A stretch of DNA of 64,000 nucleotides. Source: Clostridium_X cadaveris. Lineage in GTDB: Bacteria; Bacillota; Clostridia; Clostridiales; Clostridiaceae. The notes below the pieces were generated by a model. It saw only the letters and a program-made list of their open reading frames with translations, did no database searches and had not been told where the DNA came from. The DNA is taken from the NCBI RefSeq assembly GCF_039521325.1, contig NZ_BAAACD010000029.1; one strand, given 5' to 3'. The position numbers were made by a program, and so were the translations under genes. Shown here piece by piece: positions 50,436 to 59,938 of the stretch (its first letter is position 1; every line of letters starts with the position of its first letter).

Positions 50436-51617
50436 ATGAATACAAAAAATAAAAAAATAATATCATCTATACTAGCTGGAATATTATCTTTTTCTATTAT
50501 AGGATCAGCTGGAAATGTTATAGCGAAAGCAGAGGAAAGTAAAGGACTAGATGTAGAGGCTAAGTCTGCTATACTCTTAGAACCTACAAGTGGTGAGATT
50601 CTTTACGAAAAAAATTCTAAAGAAAAGTTTGCACCTGCTTCAGTTACAAAAGTTATGACAATGCTTTTAACTATGGAGGCTGTTGATAGCGGTAAAATTA
50701 AGCTTTCAGATAAAGTTACCTGCAGTGAAAATGCAAAAAAGATGGGTGGAAGCACAATGCTTCTTGATACTGGAGAAGTAAGAACTGTAGAAGAACTATT
50801 AAAAGGTGTTGGTATAGCATCAGGAAATGATGCTGCTGTTGCATTAGCAGAATACTTAGGGGGTAGTGAAGATGCCTTCGTTGTAATGATGAACACTAGA
50901 GCTAAAGAGCTAGGTATGAATGATACAACATTTAAAAATTGTAATGGACTTCCTGCAGAAGGACACGTATCAACTGCAAATGATATATCTATAATGTCAA
51001 GGGAACTTTTAAAGCATCCTACTATATTAAAATACACAGGTACATATATGGAGACAATATCAGAAGGAAGAAAGAGTCCTATAGAGCTTGTAAATCATAA
51101 TAAACTTGTTAGATTCTTTAAGGGATGTGATGGTTTAAAAACAGGCTATACAGAAGAAGCTAAATATTGTATATCAGCTACATCAGTTAGAGAAGGGGTT
51201 AGAGTTCTAGCTGTAATTATGGGAGCTCCTAGCTATAAGATAAGAAATAGAGATGCCAGCATGCTTATGAACTATGGATTTTCTAAATTCTACAGTAAAA
51301 AGATAGTATCTAAAGATGATGATGTAGAAAAAATATTCTTAGACAGATATAAAGATAAATTTTTCATAGCTAAAGCTGCGGAAGATTTAAGTGTAACATT
51401 ATCAAAAGGCAAAGAAGTAGAAATAACTCCTCAGTTAATATTAGATGAAAATAAAAAGTCATTTAAAGAAGGAGAAATTATAGGTACTTGCAAATATTAC
51501 TCTGGAGAAAATTTAATTGGAGAAGTTAAAATATACAGTGATAGAGATGTCAAAAAGGGAACTTTCTTTGATAATATGAAGTACAATATAAAGAACCTTT
51601 TAAAAGGTGCAATTTAA
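50436..51617 (+). CDS. dacF: D-alanyl-D-alanine carboxypeptidase (DacF-type)
   Basis: This penicillin-binding protein trims the terminal D-Ala of peptidoglycan stem peptides. A signal peptide (about 1-31) is followed by the S11 peptidase domain with S69-V-T-K72, SGNDAAVALAEY and DGLKTGYTEEAK, then a PBP5-like C-terminal domain and an amphipathic tail. The 393-residue length and location after pdp match dacF. The ATG at 50436 has AAAGGAGGG upstream. Confidence 0.92.
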   Translation: MNTKNKKIISSILAGILSFSIIGSAGNVIAKAEESKGLDVEAKSAILLEPTSGEILYEKNSKEKFAPASVTKVMTMLLTMEAVDSGKIKLSDKVTCSENAKKMGGSTMLLDTGEVRTVEELLKGVGIASGNDAAVALAEYLGGSEDAFVVMMNTRAKELGMNDTTFKNCNGLPAEGHVSTANDISIMSRELLKHPTILKYTGTYMETISEGRKSPIELVNHNKLVRFFKGCDGLKTGYTEEAKYCISATSVREGVRVLAVIMGAPSYKIRNRDASMLMNYGFSKFYSKKIVSKDDDVEKIFLDRYKDKFFIAKAAEDLSVTLSKGKEVEITPQLILDENKKSFKEGEIIGTCKYYSGENLIGEVKIYSDRDVKKGTFFDNMKYNIKNLLKGAI

Positions 51618-51660
51618 AATAATGAGTCCTGTTATTATGGCAGGACTCATTATTGCGTCT
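51618..51660 (+). terminator. Terminator after dacF
   Basis: AATAATGAGTCCTG (51618-51631) pairs perfectly with CAGGACTCATTATT (51641-51654). The T tract is short (GCGTCTTT). Confidence 0.8.
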
Positions 51661-51723
51661 TTATGATATAATTGATATTATATCTATGAGATTTAATGTT
51701 AATAAAGTAGGTGAACAAAAACA

Positions 51724-52479
51724 GTGTCAAATTTAAATATAAAACTTCAAAACTTTGAAGGACCTTTTGACTTATTGCTTCATCTTATTAAAAAAAATAA
51801 GATGAATATTTATGATATTAAAATTTATGATATCACTAACCAATATATAGAGTATTTAGAAAGCATGAAGGAAATGGATCTAGAACTTACCTCGGAATTT
51901 ATAGTTATGGCAGCTACACTTTTGGAAATAAAGTCAAAGATGCTCTTACCCAAGCCTAAAATTGAAGAAGAGGAAGAAGACCCAAGAAAATTCCTTATGG
52001 AAAAGCTTATAGAGTATAAAAAATATAAGAGTTTATCAAACTTATTATTAGAAAGACGTGGAGATGATGGATATGTTTTCTGTAAAAAGCCAGAAATCAT
52101 TGAAGATACTCTTCCAAAAGATAATAGTGAATTATTGAAGAATTTGACAATGCTTGAACTATATAATATATTTAATAATCTTATGAACAGATATACAAAT
52201 AAAATAAACAAGACTAATGTTATAGAAAGACAAATTCCTATTGATAAGTTTAAACTTGAAGATAAGTTAATTGAAGTTAGAAATATTCTTATGAAAAAAA
52301 GAAAGTTAAAATTCTCAGATCTAGAATCTATATGTAGCTGTAAAATGGAAGTAATAGTGACATTTTTAGCAGTTCTAGAACTTATGAAGGAAAAAGAAGT
52401 AACAGTACTACAACCACTTAATTTTGACAAGATATATATAGAAGGAGTTGCCAAGAATGAATATGATGTCACAGTGTGA
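51724..52479 (+). CDS. scpA: Segregation and condensation protein A
   Basis: ScpA is the kleisin that bridges SMC heads in the bacterial condensin. The 251-residue protein begins with the family block KLQNFEGPFDLLLHLIKKNKM-like sequence and has a C-terminal winged-helix (LESICSCKMEVIVTFLAVLELMK). The GTG start has AGGTGAAC upstream. It overlaps scpB. Confidence 0.95.
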   Translation: MSNLNIKLQNFEGPFDLLLHLIKKNKMNIYDIKIYDITNQYIEYLESMKEMDLELTSEFIVMAATLLEIKSKMLLPKPKIEEEEEDPRKFLMEKLIEYKKYKSLSNLLLERRGDDGYVFCKKPEIIEDTLPKDNSELLKNLTMLELYNIFNNLMNRYTNKINKTNVIERQIPIDKFKLEDKLIEVRNILMKKRKLKFSDLESICSCKMEVIVTFLAVLELMKEKEVTVLQPLNFDKIYIEGVAKNEYDVTV

Positions 52480-53047
52480 AATAAGACAAGTTTACGATAG
52501 AAAAAGATATATATCTATAATAGAATCTCTGCTTTTTGCTAGTGGAGACCCTATGAAAGCGAAGGATATAGCTAGTATTTTAGAATGCTCGGAAAGCTAT
52601 ACTAAGGAAATTCTAGAAGAACTAAGAATTGAGTATAATAAAGAAGAAAGAGGAATAAAACTAGTATGTATAAATAAGATGTATCAGTTAGTTACAAAAC
52701 CTGAAAACAGTGATTATATTCAAAAAATATTAAAGACTAATTCTAGACAATCTCTATCTCAAGCCGCTATAGAATCTCTAGCAATAATTGCTTACAAGCA
52801 GCCAATAACAAGAGTAGAAATAGATGAGATAAGGGGCGTAAAAAGTGAAAGTGCCATACAAAGGCTTCTAGAGAGAAATCTCATAAAAGAATGCGGAAGA
52901 AAAGAAGTAATAGGAAGACCTATCCTTTATGGAACTACAGATGAATTTTTGCGTCAGTTTCAATTAGAAAACCTAAAAGAACTTCCAACCATAGATGAAT
53001 TATCAGAAAAAGAAATCGCATTAGAAAATATAGATGAAGAAGAGTAA
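52457..53047 (+). CDS. scpB: Segregation and condensation protein B
   Basis: ScpB is a dimer of tandem winged helices that binds ScpA in the condensin complex. Conserved parts are IIESLLFASGDPMKAKDIA and ALAIIAYKQPITRVEIDEIRG-like sequence. The start at 52457 is chosen for its distance to GAAGGAG; neighbouring in-frame ATGs at 52463 and 52466 are also possible. The protein is about 196 residues. It overlaps scpA by 23 bases. The stop codon is inside a shared hairpin with the convergent gerW-like gene. Confidence 0.95.
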   Translation: MNMMSQCEIRQVYDRKRYISIIESLLFASGDPMKAKDIASILECSESYTKEILEELRIEYNKEERGIKLVCINKMYQLVTKPENSDYIQKILKTNSRQSLSQAAIESLAIIAYKQPITRVEIDEIRGVKSESAIQRLLERNLIKECGRKEVIGRPILYGTTDEFLRQFQLENLKELPTIDELSEKEIALENIDEEE

Positions 53048-53074
53048 AGAATGTCTTTACTCTTCTTTGTTTTT
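53039..53074 (+). terminator. Hairpin between convergent scpB and gerW-like gene
   Basis: GAAGAGTAAAGA (53039-53050) pairs perfectly with TCTTTACTCTTC (53054-53065) across ATG, followed by TTTGTTTTT. It covers the scpB stop and may act in both directions. Confidence 0.83.
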
Positions 53075-53461
53075 ATCTTTACAAAATGCATCTTTAAACA
53101 TATCGATTACTTGAGGAATTGTGTCTACAATCTTATCATAAGTATTATCTGCATCCACTGGAAGCAATCTTACAGTTTCATTATGAATTACTAGAAATGC
53201 CACAGGTTTTACTGAAACTCCAGCACCAGAACCACCACCAAATGGGTTATTAGATGGCACAGGTGTAGTGTTAGCCTTTAAAGGAAATTCTGAACCACCA
53301 GAAGCAAAACCAAAACTAACTTTTGATATAGGCACTATGGTTGTAGTACCATCTTTAGTCTGAACAGCTTCTCCTACAATTGTATCTACGTCTATCATAT
53401 CACGTAGATTTTCCATTGTAGATTTCATCAAATTTTCTATTGGATGATTTTCCATAAACAA
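53057..53461 (-). CDS. GerW-family sporulation protein (YtfJ-like)
   Basis: This 134-residue protein belongs to the GerW/YtfJ family. It has the N-terminal HPIENLMKSTMENLRDMIDV helix, a GDPI-like VDTIVGEAVQT strand, a glycine-rich turn (NPFGGGSGAGVS) and a strand VKPVAFLVIHNETVRLLPVD. In Bacillus it is made in the forespore and affects spore germination. It follows the DUF2953 gene by 3 bases, the same pairing as ytfI-ytfJ. Confidence 0.9.
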   Translation of the reverse strand: MFMENHPIENLMKSTMENLRDMIDVDTIVGEAVQTKDGTTTIVPISKVSFGFASGGSEFPLKANTTPVPSNNPFGGGSGAGVSVKPVAFLVIHNETVRLLPVDADNTYDKIVDTIPQVIDMFKDAFCKDKNKEE

Positions 53462-53464
53462 TAG

Positions 53465-53995
53465 CTAAGCGTGGCTTAGCTGCACCTCCTTTTCAAAATC
53501 TTTTCTGTGAAAATAATAAAATTTAATAGTAGCAAATGCTATATATATAAGTTTTGCTAAAGTTACATAAATTATACTCTCTGATTTAAAAGAAAAAATT
53601 GTATTATTAAAATGCGGTACTATATTAAACTTAAAATCTGATATGTTGAATACTATAGCTATAAGTCTATACACAGGATAATTAAGAGAATTTAGAATGC
53701 CATAAAGTATAGCTAAATTTGCAGCATCCTCAATTCCTATGTCTATATTAATATTTGTTTTAATGTTCAATTTTATAGAAGACTTATCTAAAAAATTTAT
53801 AAAATCTTTGATGAAATGAATTTTCATTTTCTTTTTAGTTTTTCTTTTTTCTTTTTTAGATTCACCTTTTGGTGCTTTAAACTTCAATTTTTTATTATAA
53901 AAAAACAGCTGAATTTTTTTGTCAACATAATTAATCTTTACTTTTAAAGGGATTGGTATAAATAAAATTAATACTATAATGAATACCCAAACCAT
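53465..53995 (-). CDS. DUF2953 membrane-anchored protein (YtfI-like)
   Basis: This 176-residue protein has an N-terminal membrane helix (MVWVFIIVLILFIPIPLKVK), a lysine-rich cytosolic stretch, and a domain resembling DUF2953 with an AANLAILYGILNSL segment. In many spore formers it precedes a gerW-type gene, as here (3-base spacing), which points to a forespore role. Its biochemical function is unknown. Confidence 0.82.
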   Translation of the reverse strand: MVWVFIIVLILFIPIPLKVKINYVDKKIQLFFYNKKLKFKAPKGESKKEKRKTKKKMKIHFIKDFINFLDKSSIKLNIKTNINIDIGIEDAANLAILYGILNSLNYPVYRLIAIVFNISDFKFNIVPHFNNTIFSFKSESIIYVTLAKLIYIAFATIKFYYFHRKDFEKEVQLSHA

Positions 53996-54114
53996 GAAAA
54001 AAATACCTCCATTAATAGTAGTATTGACTTAAAAATAGTAAAATAAACCACAAAAATAATTATTTAAAAAATGGATAAAATAATATGGAGTTATTTCATG
54101 AGAGGATGATAAAA

Positions 54115-55122
54115 ATGAAAAAGTCTATAAAAATAATAAGCATTTTACTTATATTTAATATACTTTTTTTAGGCGCTGCTCCTAAAAACAGCAGTGATAA
54201 CAAAGTAAAAAATATTAAAGTTGATGCTAGAAGTGCTATTGCAGTTGATGCAAATAGTAAAAGAGTTTTATACGATAAGGGTTCTCATAATATAATGCCC
54301 ATGGCGAGTACAACAAAAATCATAACTTCATTAGTAGCAATAAAATATGGCAATCTAGATGAAGAATTTGAGATAAGCGGAAATGCATCATCTATAAGAG
54401 GCTCTAAAGTGGGATATAAAAAAGGAGAAAAAATAAAATTAAGAGAACTTCTATATGGACTTATGTATAAGTCAGGAAATGATGCTGCTATAGCTATTGC
54501 AGAAGGAGTAAGCGGATCTGTTGAGGAATTTGTGAAGGTCATGAATGAGTATGCTAAAGAAATAGGACTTATGGATTCCTCCTTTGAATCACCTCACGGT
54601 CTAGATAGCAACAAACACTATTCTAGTGCTTATGATTTAGCAATGGCCACAATAAAAGCACATGAAGAACCTTTTTTTAATGAAATAACCTCTACTAAAT
54701 CTGTTGATGGAAACGAAAAAGGATTTTCTAGAAGCTATCAAAACATAAACAAAATTCTTTGGCAGATTCCAGGTGCCAATGGAGTTAAAACAGGATACAC
54801 AGGAAATGCAGGAAAATGTCTAGTTTCTTCTGTAAATAATGGAACAAGTGATATAATAATAGTTGTTTTAAATTGTCCTGGGAGATGGAAAGAAACAGAA
54901 AAAATATACAACTATACAAAAGAAAAATATGAATATAAAACACCATTAATTAATGAGAATCTTCCAAAAGACATAAAAGAAAAGAAACTTCCATTTATGA
55001 AAGACAGCAACATAACCTACACAATAAATGTAAATGAAGAAGTCCTAGAAGAAAATAAACTTAAAGGTACAGTTAGGGTATATGAAAATGAAAAAGAAAT
55101 ATATCTAATATATGTATACTAA
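54115..55122 (+). CDS. D-alanyl-D-alanine carboxypeptidase (DacB-like)
   Basis: This is a second S11-family carboxypeptidase, 335 residues. It has a signal peptide (about 1-22), S65-T-T-K68 in MASTTKIITSLVA, SGNDAAIAIAEG and GVKTGYTGNAGKCLVSS. It lacks the full PBP5 C-terminal domain seen in the dacF product. The location after scpAB resembles that of Bacillus dacB, the sporulation PBP5*. The start at 54115 has GAGAGGATG upstream; the ATG at 54085 does not. Confidence 0.88.
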   Translation: MKKSIKIISILLIFNILFLGAAPKNSSDNKVKNIKVDARSAIAVDANSKRVLYDKGSHNIMPMASTTKIITSLVAIKYGNLDEEFEISGNASSIRGSKVGYKKGEKIKLRELLYGLMYKSGNDAAIAIAEGVSGSVEEFVKVMNEYAKEIGLMDSSFESPHGLDSNKHYSSAYDLAMATIKAHEEPFFNEITSTKSVDGNEKGFSRSYQNINKILWQIPGANGVKTGYTGNAGKCLVSSVNNGTSDIIIVVLNCPGRWKETEKIYNYTKEKYEYKTPLINENLPKDIKEKKLPFMKDSNITYTINVNEEVLEENKLKGTVRVYENEKEIYLIYVY

Positions 55123-55128
55123 AGATTC

Positions 55129-55172
55129 AAATGCTAGATTGATATTAGTAATTCAATCTAGCGTTTATCTTT
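55129..55172 (+). terminator. Terminator after dacB-like gene
   Basis: AAATGCTAGATTGA (to 55142) pairs with TCAATCTAGCGTTT (55153-55166), followed by ATCTTTTA. Confidence 0.82.
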
Positions 55173-55241
55173 TACTCTTGAATTTATAAGGTGTATTATA
55201 GTAGTATAAAGATAAATCAAATAGTTTAAGGGGGAACAGCA

Positions 55242-57014
55242 ATGATTAATGACAGAATATCAAAATTAAGAGAAATCTTAATAAAAAAATCAATAGACGC
55301 TTATATAATTCCAAGCAGTGATGACCACCAAAGTGAGTATGTTGGTGAGTATTTTAAATCAAGACAATGGATATCAGGCTTTACAGGATCGGCAGGAACA
55401 GTAGTTGTTACACGTGATAGTTCAGAATTATGGGCTGATGGCAGATATCATATACAAGCTGCAAATCAAATAAAAGGAACAGAGATAAATCTGCATAAAT
55501 TAGGACTTCAAGGGGTTAAAAATCATGTTGAATGGTTAAAGGATACTTTGAAAGATGGAAGCAAAGTTTCATTTAATAGTAAAGTTATTTCAGTAAGTGC
55601 TTTTAAAGATATGCAAAATAAGTTTAAATCTAAAAATATAGAACTTATTCCAGCAGAAGATTTTATTGAAAAAATATGGCTAGACAGGCCTAATAAACCA
55701 TTCAGTAAAGTGTTTATATTAGAAGAAAAATACGCTGGTGAAACAAGAGTAGATAAAATAAAAAGAGTAAGAGAAGAAATGAAGAAAAATGGGTCATCTT
55801 CTTATGTAATATCATGCCTTGATGATATAGCATGGTTACTAAATATTAGAGCTCATGACGTTTCAAATTATCCAGTTGTTATAAGCTATTTTATGATTAA
55901 AGAGGATAGTAATATTCTATATATAGACAGAAATAAACTTACTAAAGAAATAGAAGAGGAACTTTTAAGAGATGGAATAATAGTTAAGGATTATGAAGAA
56001 GTTTTAGATGATGTAAAAACTATAAAAAATCAAACTGTTTTTATAGATCCTGCTAAAACAAATGTATGGATTTATAATGCCATAGATTCAAGCAATAATA
56101 TAGTTGAAAAAAGAAATATTACAACATATATGAAAGCTGTTAAGAACGAAGTTGAATTGCAAAATTATGAGAACTGCCAATTAAAAGATGGCGTTGCTAT
56201 GGTAAAATTCATGAAATGGCTGAAAGATAATATAGGCAAAGAGTATATTGATGAGCTTTCAGCAGCTGAAAAATTAGAAAATTTTAGAAAAGAACAAGAT
56301 TTATTTATAGAGACAAGTTTTACAAGTATAAGTGCATACAAGGCTAATGCTGCAATGATGCATTATGCGCCTACAAAAGAGAATAAAGCAGTACTTGAGC
56401 CAAGAGGTATGTATTTAATAGATTCTGGTGGACAGTATTTTGATGGTACTACAGATATAACAAGAACTATAGCTTTGGGAAGTCTATCACAAGAAGAGAG
56501 AAAAGACTTTACATTAGTTTTAAAGGGACATATAGGCTTATCCCAAGCTAAATTTTTATATGGAACTACAGGAAGTAATTTAGACATATTAGCACGTAAA
56601 CCTATGTGGGATAATGGTATAGATTATAAATGTGGAACTGGACATGGAGTAGGATTTCTTTTAAGCGTTCATGAAGGACCTCACAGCATTAGCACAGTGC
56701 CTAATACAGTTAAACTTGAAGAAGGCATGGTAGTAACTAACGAACCAGGTATCTATAAAGAAGGTAAACATGGAATAAGAACAGAAAATGTTTTAGTAGT
56801 AAAAGAATTCATGACAACAGAGCATGGAAGGTTTATGAAGTTTGAGCCTATAACTTATTGTCCTATAGATATAGATGCAATTGATAAAGAGTTTTTAACT
56901 GATACAGAGAAGACATGGCTTAATGAATATCACAAATTAGTTTATGATAAATTATCATCTAATTTAGACGACGAAACTAGAGAATGGCTACAAAAATATA
57001 CAAAAGAAATATAA
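55242..57014 (+). CDS. Xaa-Pro aminopeptidase, M24B family
   Basis: This metal-dependent peptidase removes N-terminal residues before proline. The 590-residue length is that of the three-domain form: two creatinase-like N-terminal domains (1-300) and a pita-bread catalytic domain (about 310-540). Metal ligands are visible in LIDSGGQYFDGTTDITR (two Asp), GTGHGVGFLLSVHEGP (His), TNEPGIY (Glu) and GIRTENVL (Glu). A GGGGG site precedes the ATG. It stands alone between two terminators. Confidence 0.94.
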   Translation: MINDRISKLREILIKKSIDAYIIPSSDDHQSEYVGEYFKSRQWISGFTGSAGTVVVTRDSSELWADGRYHIQAANQIKGTEINLHKLGLQGVKNHVEWLKDTLKDGSKVSFNSKVISVSAFKDMQNKFKSKNIELIPAEDFIEKIWLDRPNKPFSKVFILEEKYAGETRVDKIKRVREEMKKNGSSSYVISCLDDIAWLLNIRAHDVSNYPVVISYFMIKEDSNILYIDRNKLTKEIEEELLRDGIIVKDYEEVLDDVKTIKNQTVFIDPAKTNVWIYNAIDSSNNIVEKRNITTYMKAVKNEVELQNYENCQLKDGVAMVKFMKWLKDNIGKEYIDELSAAEKLENFRKEQDLFIETSFTSISAYKANAAMMHYAPTKENKAVLEPRGMYLIDSGGQYFDGTTDITRTIALGSLSQEERKDFTLVLKGHIGLSQAKFLYGTTGSNLDILARKPMWDNGIDYKCGTGHGVGFLLSVHEGPHSISTVPNTVKLEEGMVVTNEPGIYKEGKHGIRTENVLVVKEFMTTEHGRFMKFEPITYCPIDIDAIDKEFLTDTEKTWLNEYHKLVYDKLSSNLDDETREWLQKYTKEI

Positions 57015-57023
57015 AGGATTAAC

Positions 57024-57080
57024 AAACTCCACCATACTATAACATTTTTACTATAGCATGGTGGAGTTTTATTAATTTTA
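57024..57080 (+). terminator. Terminator after aminopeptidase gene
   Basis: AAACTCCACCAT plus CTATA pairs with TATAG plus ATGGTGGAGTTT around a T-rich loop, followed by TATTAATTTT. Confidence 0.86.
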
Positions 57081-57146
57081 AATAGTAACCAAAAACCAAC
57101 TACAACAATATAATATTATATACTTAAGATAAAAAGGAGGTATTTT

Positions 57147-57392
57147 ATGAGTAAACGTAAAGATAGATGTTGTAGTGTATTTGTTACTGCCCCTCCATGT
57201 GGATATTATCCTCAATCTTGTTGCAATTATCCAGCACCTTATTCAAATTGTGGGTGTAATAATTGGAATAACTCCAATTGCTGTAATAGCTGTAATAACA
57301 ATGGATGCGCAGATGGATTTGGTAATAACGCATGGTGGCTCATCATTCTCCTTCTCTTTGGAGGATTCGGAGGATGTGGATGCGGACTCTAA
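57147..57392 (+). CDS. Cys/Asn-rich small protein with C-terminal hydrophobic tail
   Basis: I do not recognise a family with certainty. The 81-residue product has about 15 cysteines, many as pairs, in an Asn- and Tyr-rich region (1-58). It ends with NNAWWLIILLLFGGFGGCGCGL-like tail, which resembles the short tails of YjcZ-type sporulation peptides and some coat proteins. AAAAAGGAGG lies upstream of the ATG and a strong terminator follows, so it is a real single-gene unit. A spore coat or envelope role is plausible but inferred from composition. Confidence 0.72.
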   Translation: MSKRKDRCCSVFVTAPPCGYYPQSCCNYPAPYSNCGCNNWNNSNCCNSCNNNGCADGFGNNAWWLIILLLFGGFGGCGCGL

Positions 57393-57397
57393 AATTA

Positions 57398-57426
57398 AAG
57401 TAGGGGGATACCCCTACTTTTTTTAT
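57398..57426 (+). terminator. Terminator after Cys-rich protein gene
   Basis: AAAGTAGGGG (57398-57407) pairs with CCCCTACTTT (57411-57420), followed by TTTTAT. Confidence 0.92.
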
Positions 57427-57630
57427 CATGTATCAAGCAAGATAAAATTTATAGCCCAAAACTCAATACATATATTTCCAAGGAAATTATTTTATTACTT
57501 TTGTTTACAGAATAATTATTATGTGCTTTAAATTTTCAAATGTAAACTTAAGGTTTCATTTGAATTTATACATTTTTTCATATAATATAAGGAGTAGCGA
57601 ATAAAATGTATTTATATTGGAGTGAGTTCA

Positions 57631-58341
57631 ATGGAAGAAAGATTACAAAAGGTTATGGCAAAATGCGGAATAGCTTCTAGAAGAAAATGTGAAGAGATTA
57701 TTTTAGAAGGAAGAGTAAAAGTTAATGGTTTTGTAGTAAAAGAGCTTGGAACAAAAGTTATTTCAGGCAAAGATATAATTTTAGTTGACAATAAAGCCAT
57801 AACTTTAGAAAAAAACAAGGTGTATATTATGCTTAATAAACCCGAAGGTTATGTAACTACAGTGAAAGATGAAAAAGGAAGAATGACCATTCTTGATTTA
57901 GTAGATGTAGATGAACGTATTTATCCTATAGGAAGACTAGATTATGATAGTTCGGGGCTTTTAATACTTACTAATGATGGAGATATTTATAATAATTTAA
58001 TTCATCCAAGCAGCACAATAGATAAAGTTTATATTGCTAAAGTATCAGGAGTTTTTACATCTTTAGAAATGAATAAATTCAAAAAAGGAGTAGACATAGG
58101 TGGATATATTACTGCTCCGAGTGATATTGAACTTATACATAAAGGGGAAGATTCGTGTAAAGTTAAAATAATTATTCATGAAGGAAAAAACAGACAAGTT
58201 AGAAGAATGTGCTCTACTTTAGGTCATGATGTACTTACTCTTAAAAGAGTAGCTATAGGAAAACTTAATTTAGGTGATTTAGAAAAAGGGAAATGGAGAC
58301 ACCTTAGCAAAGAAGAAATAGATTATATAAAGTCACTTTAG
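57631..58341 (+). CDS. rluB: RsuA/RluB-family pseudouridine synthase
   Basis: The 236-residue enzyme has an S4 domain (about 2-60, ERLQKVMAKCGIASRRKCEE) and a catalytic domain with GRLDYDSSGLLILTNDG, where the Asp of GRLD is catalytic. KNRQVRRMC is near the C-terminus. RluB-type enzymes modify helix 89-90 uridines of 23S rRNA; the paralogues RluB, RluE and RsuA are hard to separate. The start at 57631 follows TTGGAGTGA. It is followed after 19 bases by mnmM. Confidence 0.9.
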   Translation: MEERLQKVMAKCGIASRRKCEEIILEGRVKVNGFVVKELGTKVISGKDIILVDNKAITLEKNKVYIMLNKPEGYVTTVKDEKGRMTILDLVDVDERIYPIGRLDYDSSGLLILTNDGDIYNNLIHPSSTIDKVYIAKVSGVFTSLEMNKFKKGVDIGGYITAPSDIELIHKGEDSCKVKIIIHEGKNRQVRRMCSTLGHDVLTLKRVAIGKLNLGDLEKGKWRHLSKEEIDYIKSL

Positions 58342-58360
58342 AAAGGAGTAGAATAGGAGT

Positions 58361-58912
58361 ATGTTTAGATACGTAGGCGATGTGAGTAATCTTAGTCACG
58401 ATATAATAAAAAATTATGGAATTAAATTTAACGTTGCTTTAGATGGAACCCTTGGAAATGGAAACGATACAAAATTTTTAGAAAGCCTGTTTAAAAAAAC
58501 TTATTCATTTGACATTCAAAAAGAATGTATAGATAAATATGAAAAAGAGTATCCTTGCAATAAAGTGATACTTATTAATGATTCTCATGAAAAAGTAAAA
58601 GAATATATAGCATCTGAAAAAATTGATGCAGCTATGTTTAATTTAGGTTTTCTTCCTGGAGGAGATAAAAGTATAACAACTGAAGGTAGTAGTTCATTAA
58701 AAGCTATTAAGGACTCTTTGGAATTATTAATAGAAGGTGGAATAATGACTATTGCCTGTTATATAGGTCATGAAAAAGGGAAAGAAGAATATGAAATAAT
58801 AAAAGATTATTTATGCAGTATAGATAAATTTAAATTTGGTGTTATGGAGCATAGTTTTTTGAATAGATCTCAAGTAGCTCCCAGGCTTATAGTTGTTGAA
58901 AAGAAGATATAG
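58361..58912 (+). CDS. mnmM: tRNA mnm5(s2)U34 methyltransferase MnmM (YtqB family)
   Basis: The 183-residue protein is of the YtqB family. It has a SAM motif ALDGTLGNGNDTKFLE (about 26-41), AAMFNLGFLPGGDK (the NLGYLPGGDK family signature) and ALIVVEKK-like end. In Bacillus YtqB/MnmM methylates nm5(s2)U34 in the tRNA wobble position. It follows rluB closely, preceded by AGAAAGGAG. Confidence 0.88.
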   Translation: MFRYVGDVSNLSHDIIKNYGIKFNVALDGTLGNGNDTKFLESLFKKTYSFDIQKECIDKYEKEYPCNKVILINDSHEKVKEYIASEKIDAAMFNLGFLPGGDKSITTEGSSSLKAIKDSLELLIEGGIMTIACYIGHEKGKEEYEIIKDYLCSIDKFKFGVMEHSFLNRSQVAPRLIVVEKKI

Positions 58913-59045
58913 CAAGTGATAAAAGCCTAGATTTGTTAAGGAATTTCAAGCTTGAATAAAACCTTAACAAATGTTAAAATGAAATAAATATTGCATTTTA
59001 GTCAATATACTAACATCTTTGGGTTGAAAAGAGGGTGCTATTTTT

Positions 59046-59918
59046 ATGGAAAATACAAGTCAAGATTTAATGAGAAATATTCAAACTAAGTTTCCACGAC
59101 TAAGCAAAGGTCAGAAATTAATTGCAGAATACATATTAAAACATTATGATAAAGCGGCTTTTATGACAGCAGCAAAATTAGGTACAAGTGTAGGCGTTAG
59201 TGAATCTACAGTTGTTAGATTTGCTAATGAATTAGGGTTTTCTGGATATCCTAAGCTTCAAAAAGCGTTGCAAGAGCTTATAAAGAACAAATTAACTACA
59301 GCACAAAGAATTGAGCTTTCAAATGATTTTATAACTGAAGAAAACGCTTTAAAAGGTGTTTTAAAAGCTGATATGGAAAATATAAGGTCTACTCTTGAAA
59401 AAATTAACCATAAGACTTTTGAAGATGTAGTAGAACTTATATTTAAAGCTAAAAGAATTTATATAATAGGACTTAGAAGTTCTACAGCCTTATCAGACTT
59501 TTTAGGCTTTTATCTAAATGTAATTTTAGATAATGTAAAGGTTGTTAATTATGGTGTCAGCGATATATTTGAACAAATGTTTACTGTATCTGAGGGAGAT
59601 CTTGTAATAGGTATCGGTTTCCCAAGATATGCAAAGAGAACTATCGAAGCTTTAACTTTTGCTCAAAGCAGAAATGCCAAAGTAGTTGCTATAACGGATA
59701 GCTTATTATCTCCATTAGCAGCTCAAGCTGATTACTCGCTAATAGCTCAAAGCAATATGGCATCTTTTGTAGATTCATTAGTTGCCCCATTAAGTGTAAT
59801 AAATGCTCTTATTATTGCTGTGGGACTTAGAGAAAAAGAAAAAATTTCATCTACCTATTCAAGCTTAGAATCTATTTGGGAAGAATATCAAGTTTATTCC
59901 TACAAAAATTCTATCTAA
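59046..59918 (+). CDS. MurR/RpiR-family transcriptional regulator
   Basis: The 290-residue regulator has an N-terminal RpiR helix-turn-helix (about 1-77, MTAAKLGTSVGVSESTVVRFANELGF-like) and a C-terminal SIS sugar-phosphate-binding domain (about 125-255, IYIIGLRSSTALSDFL). Regulators of this type respond to phosphosugars. No sugar gene is adjacent, so its target cannot be told. It is a single gene ending in a strong terminator. Confidence 0.92.
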   Translation: MENTSQDLMRNIQTKFPRLSKGQKLIAEYILKHYDKAAFMTAAKLGTSVGVSESTVVRFANELGFSGYPKLQKALQELIKNKLTTAQRIELSNDFITEENALKGVLKADMENIRSTLEKINHKTFEDVVELIFKAKRIYIIGLRSSTALSDFLGFYLNVILDNVKVVNYGVSDIFEQMFTVSEGDLVIGIGFPRYAKRTIEALTFAQSRNAKVVAITDSLLSPLAAQADYSLIAQSNMASFVDSLVAPLSVINALIIAVGLREKEKISSTYSSLESIWEEYQVYSYKNSI

Positions 59919-59938
59919 AAATGAAATTTGATGAAGTT

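Noticed and set aside
51825..52472. 215-codon minus-strand frame opposite scpA
   Set aside because: It is long but mirrors scpA on the other strand, has no ribosome binding site and encodes a Ser/Leu-rich product without recognisable motifs.
57175..57531. 118-codon frame overlapping the Cys-rich protein gene in another phase
   Set aside because: It runs through the strong terminator at 57398-57426 and lacks a ribosome binding site; the 81-codon frame has one.
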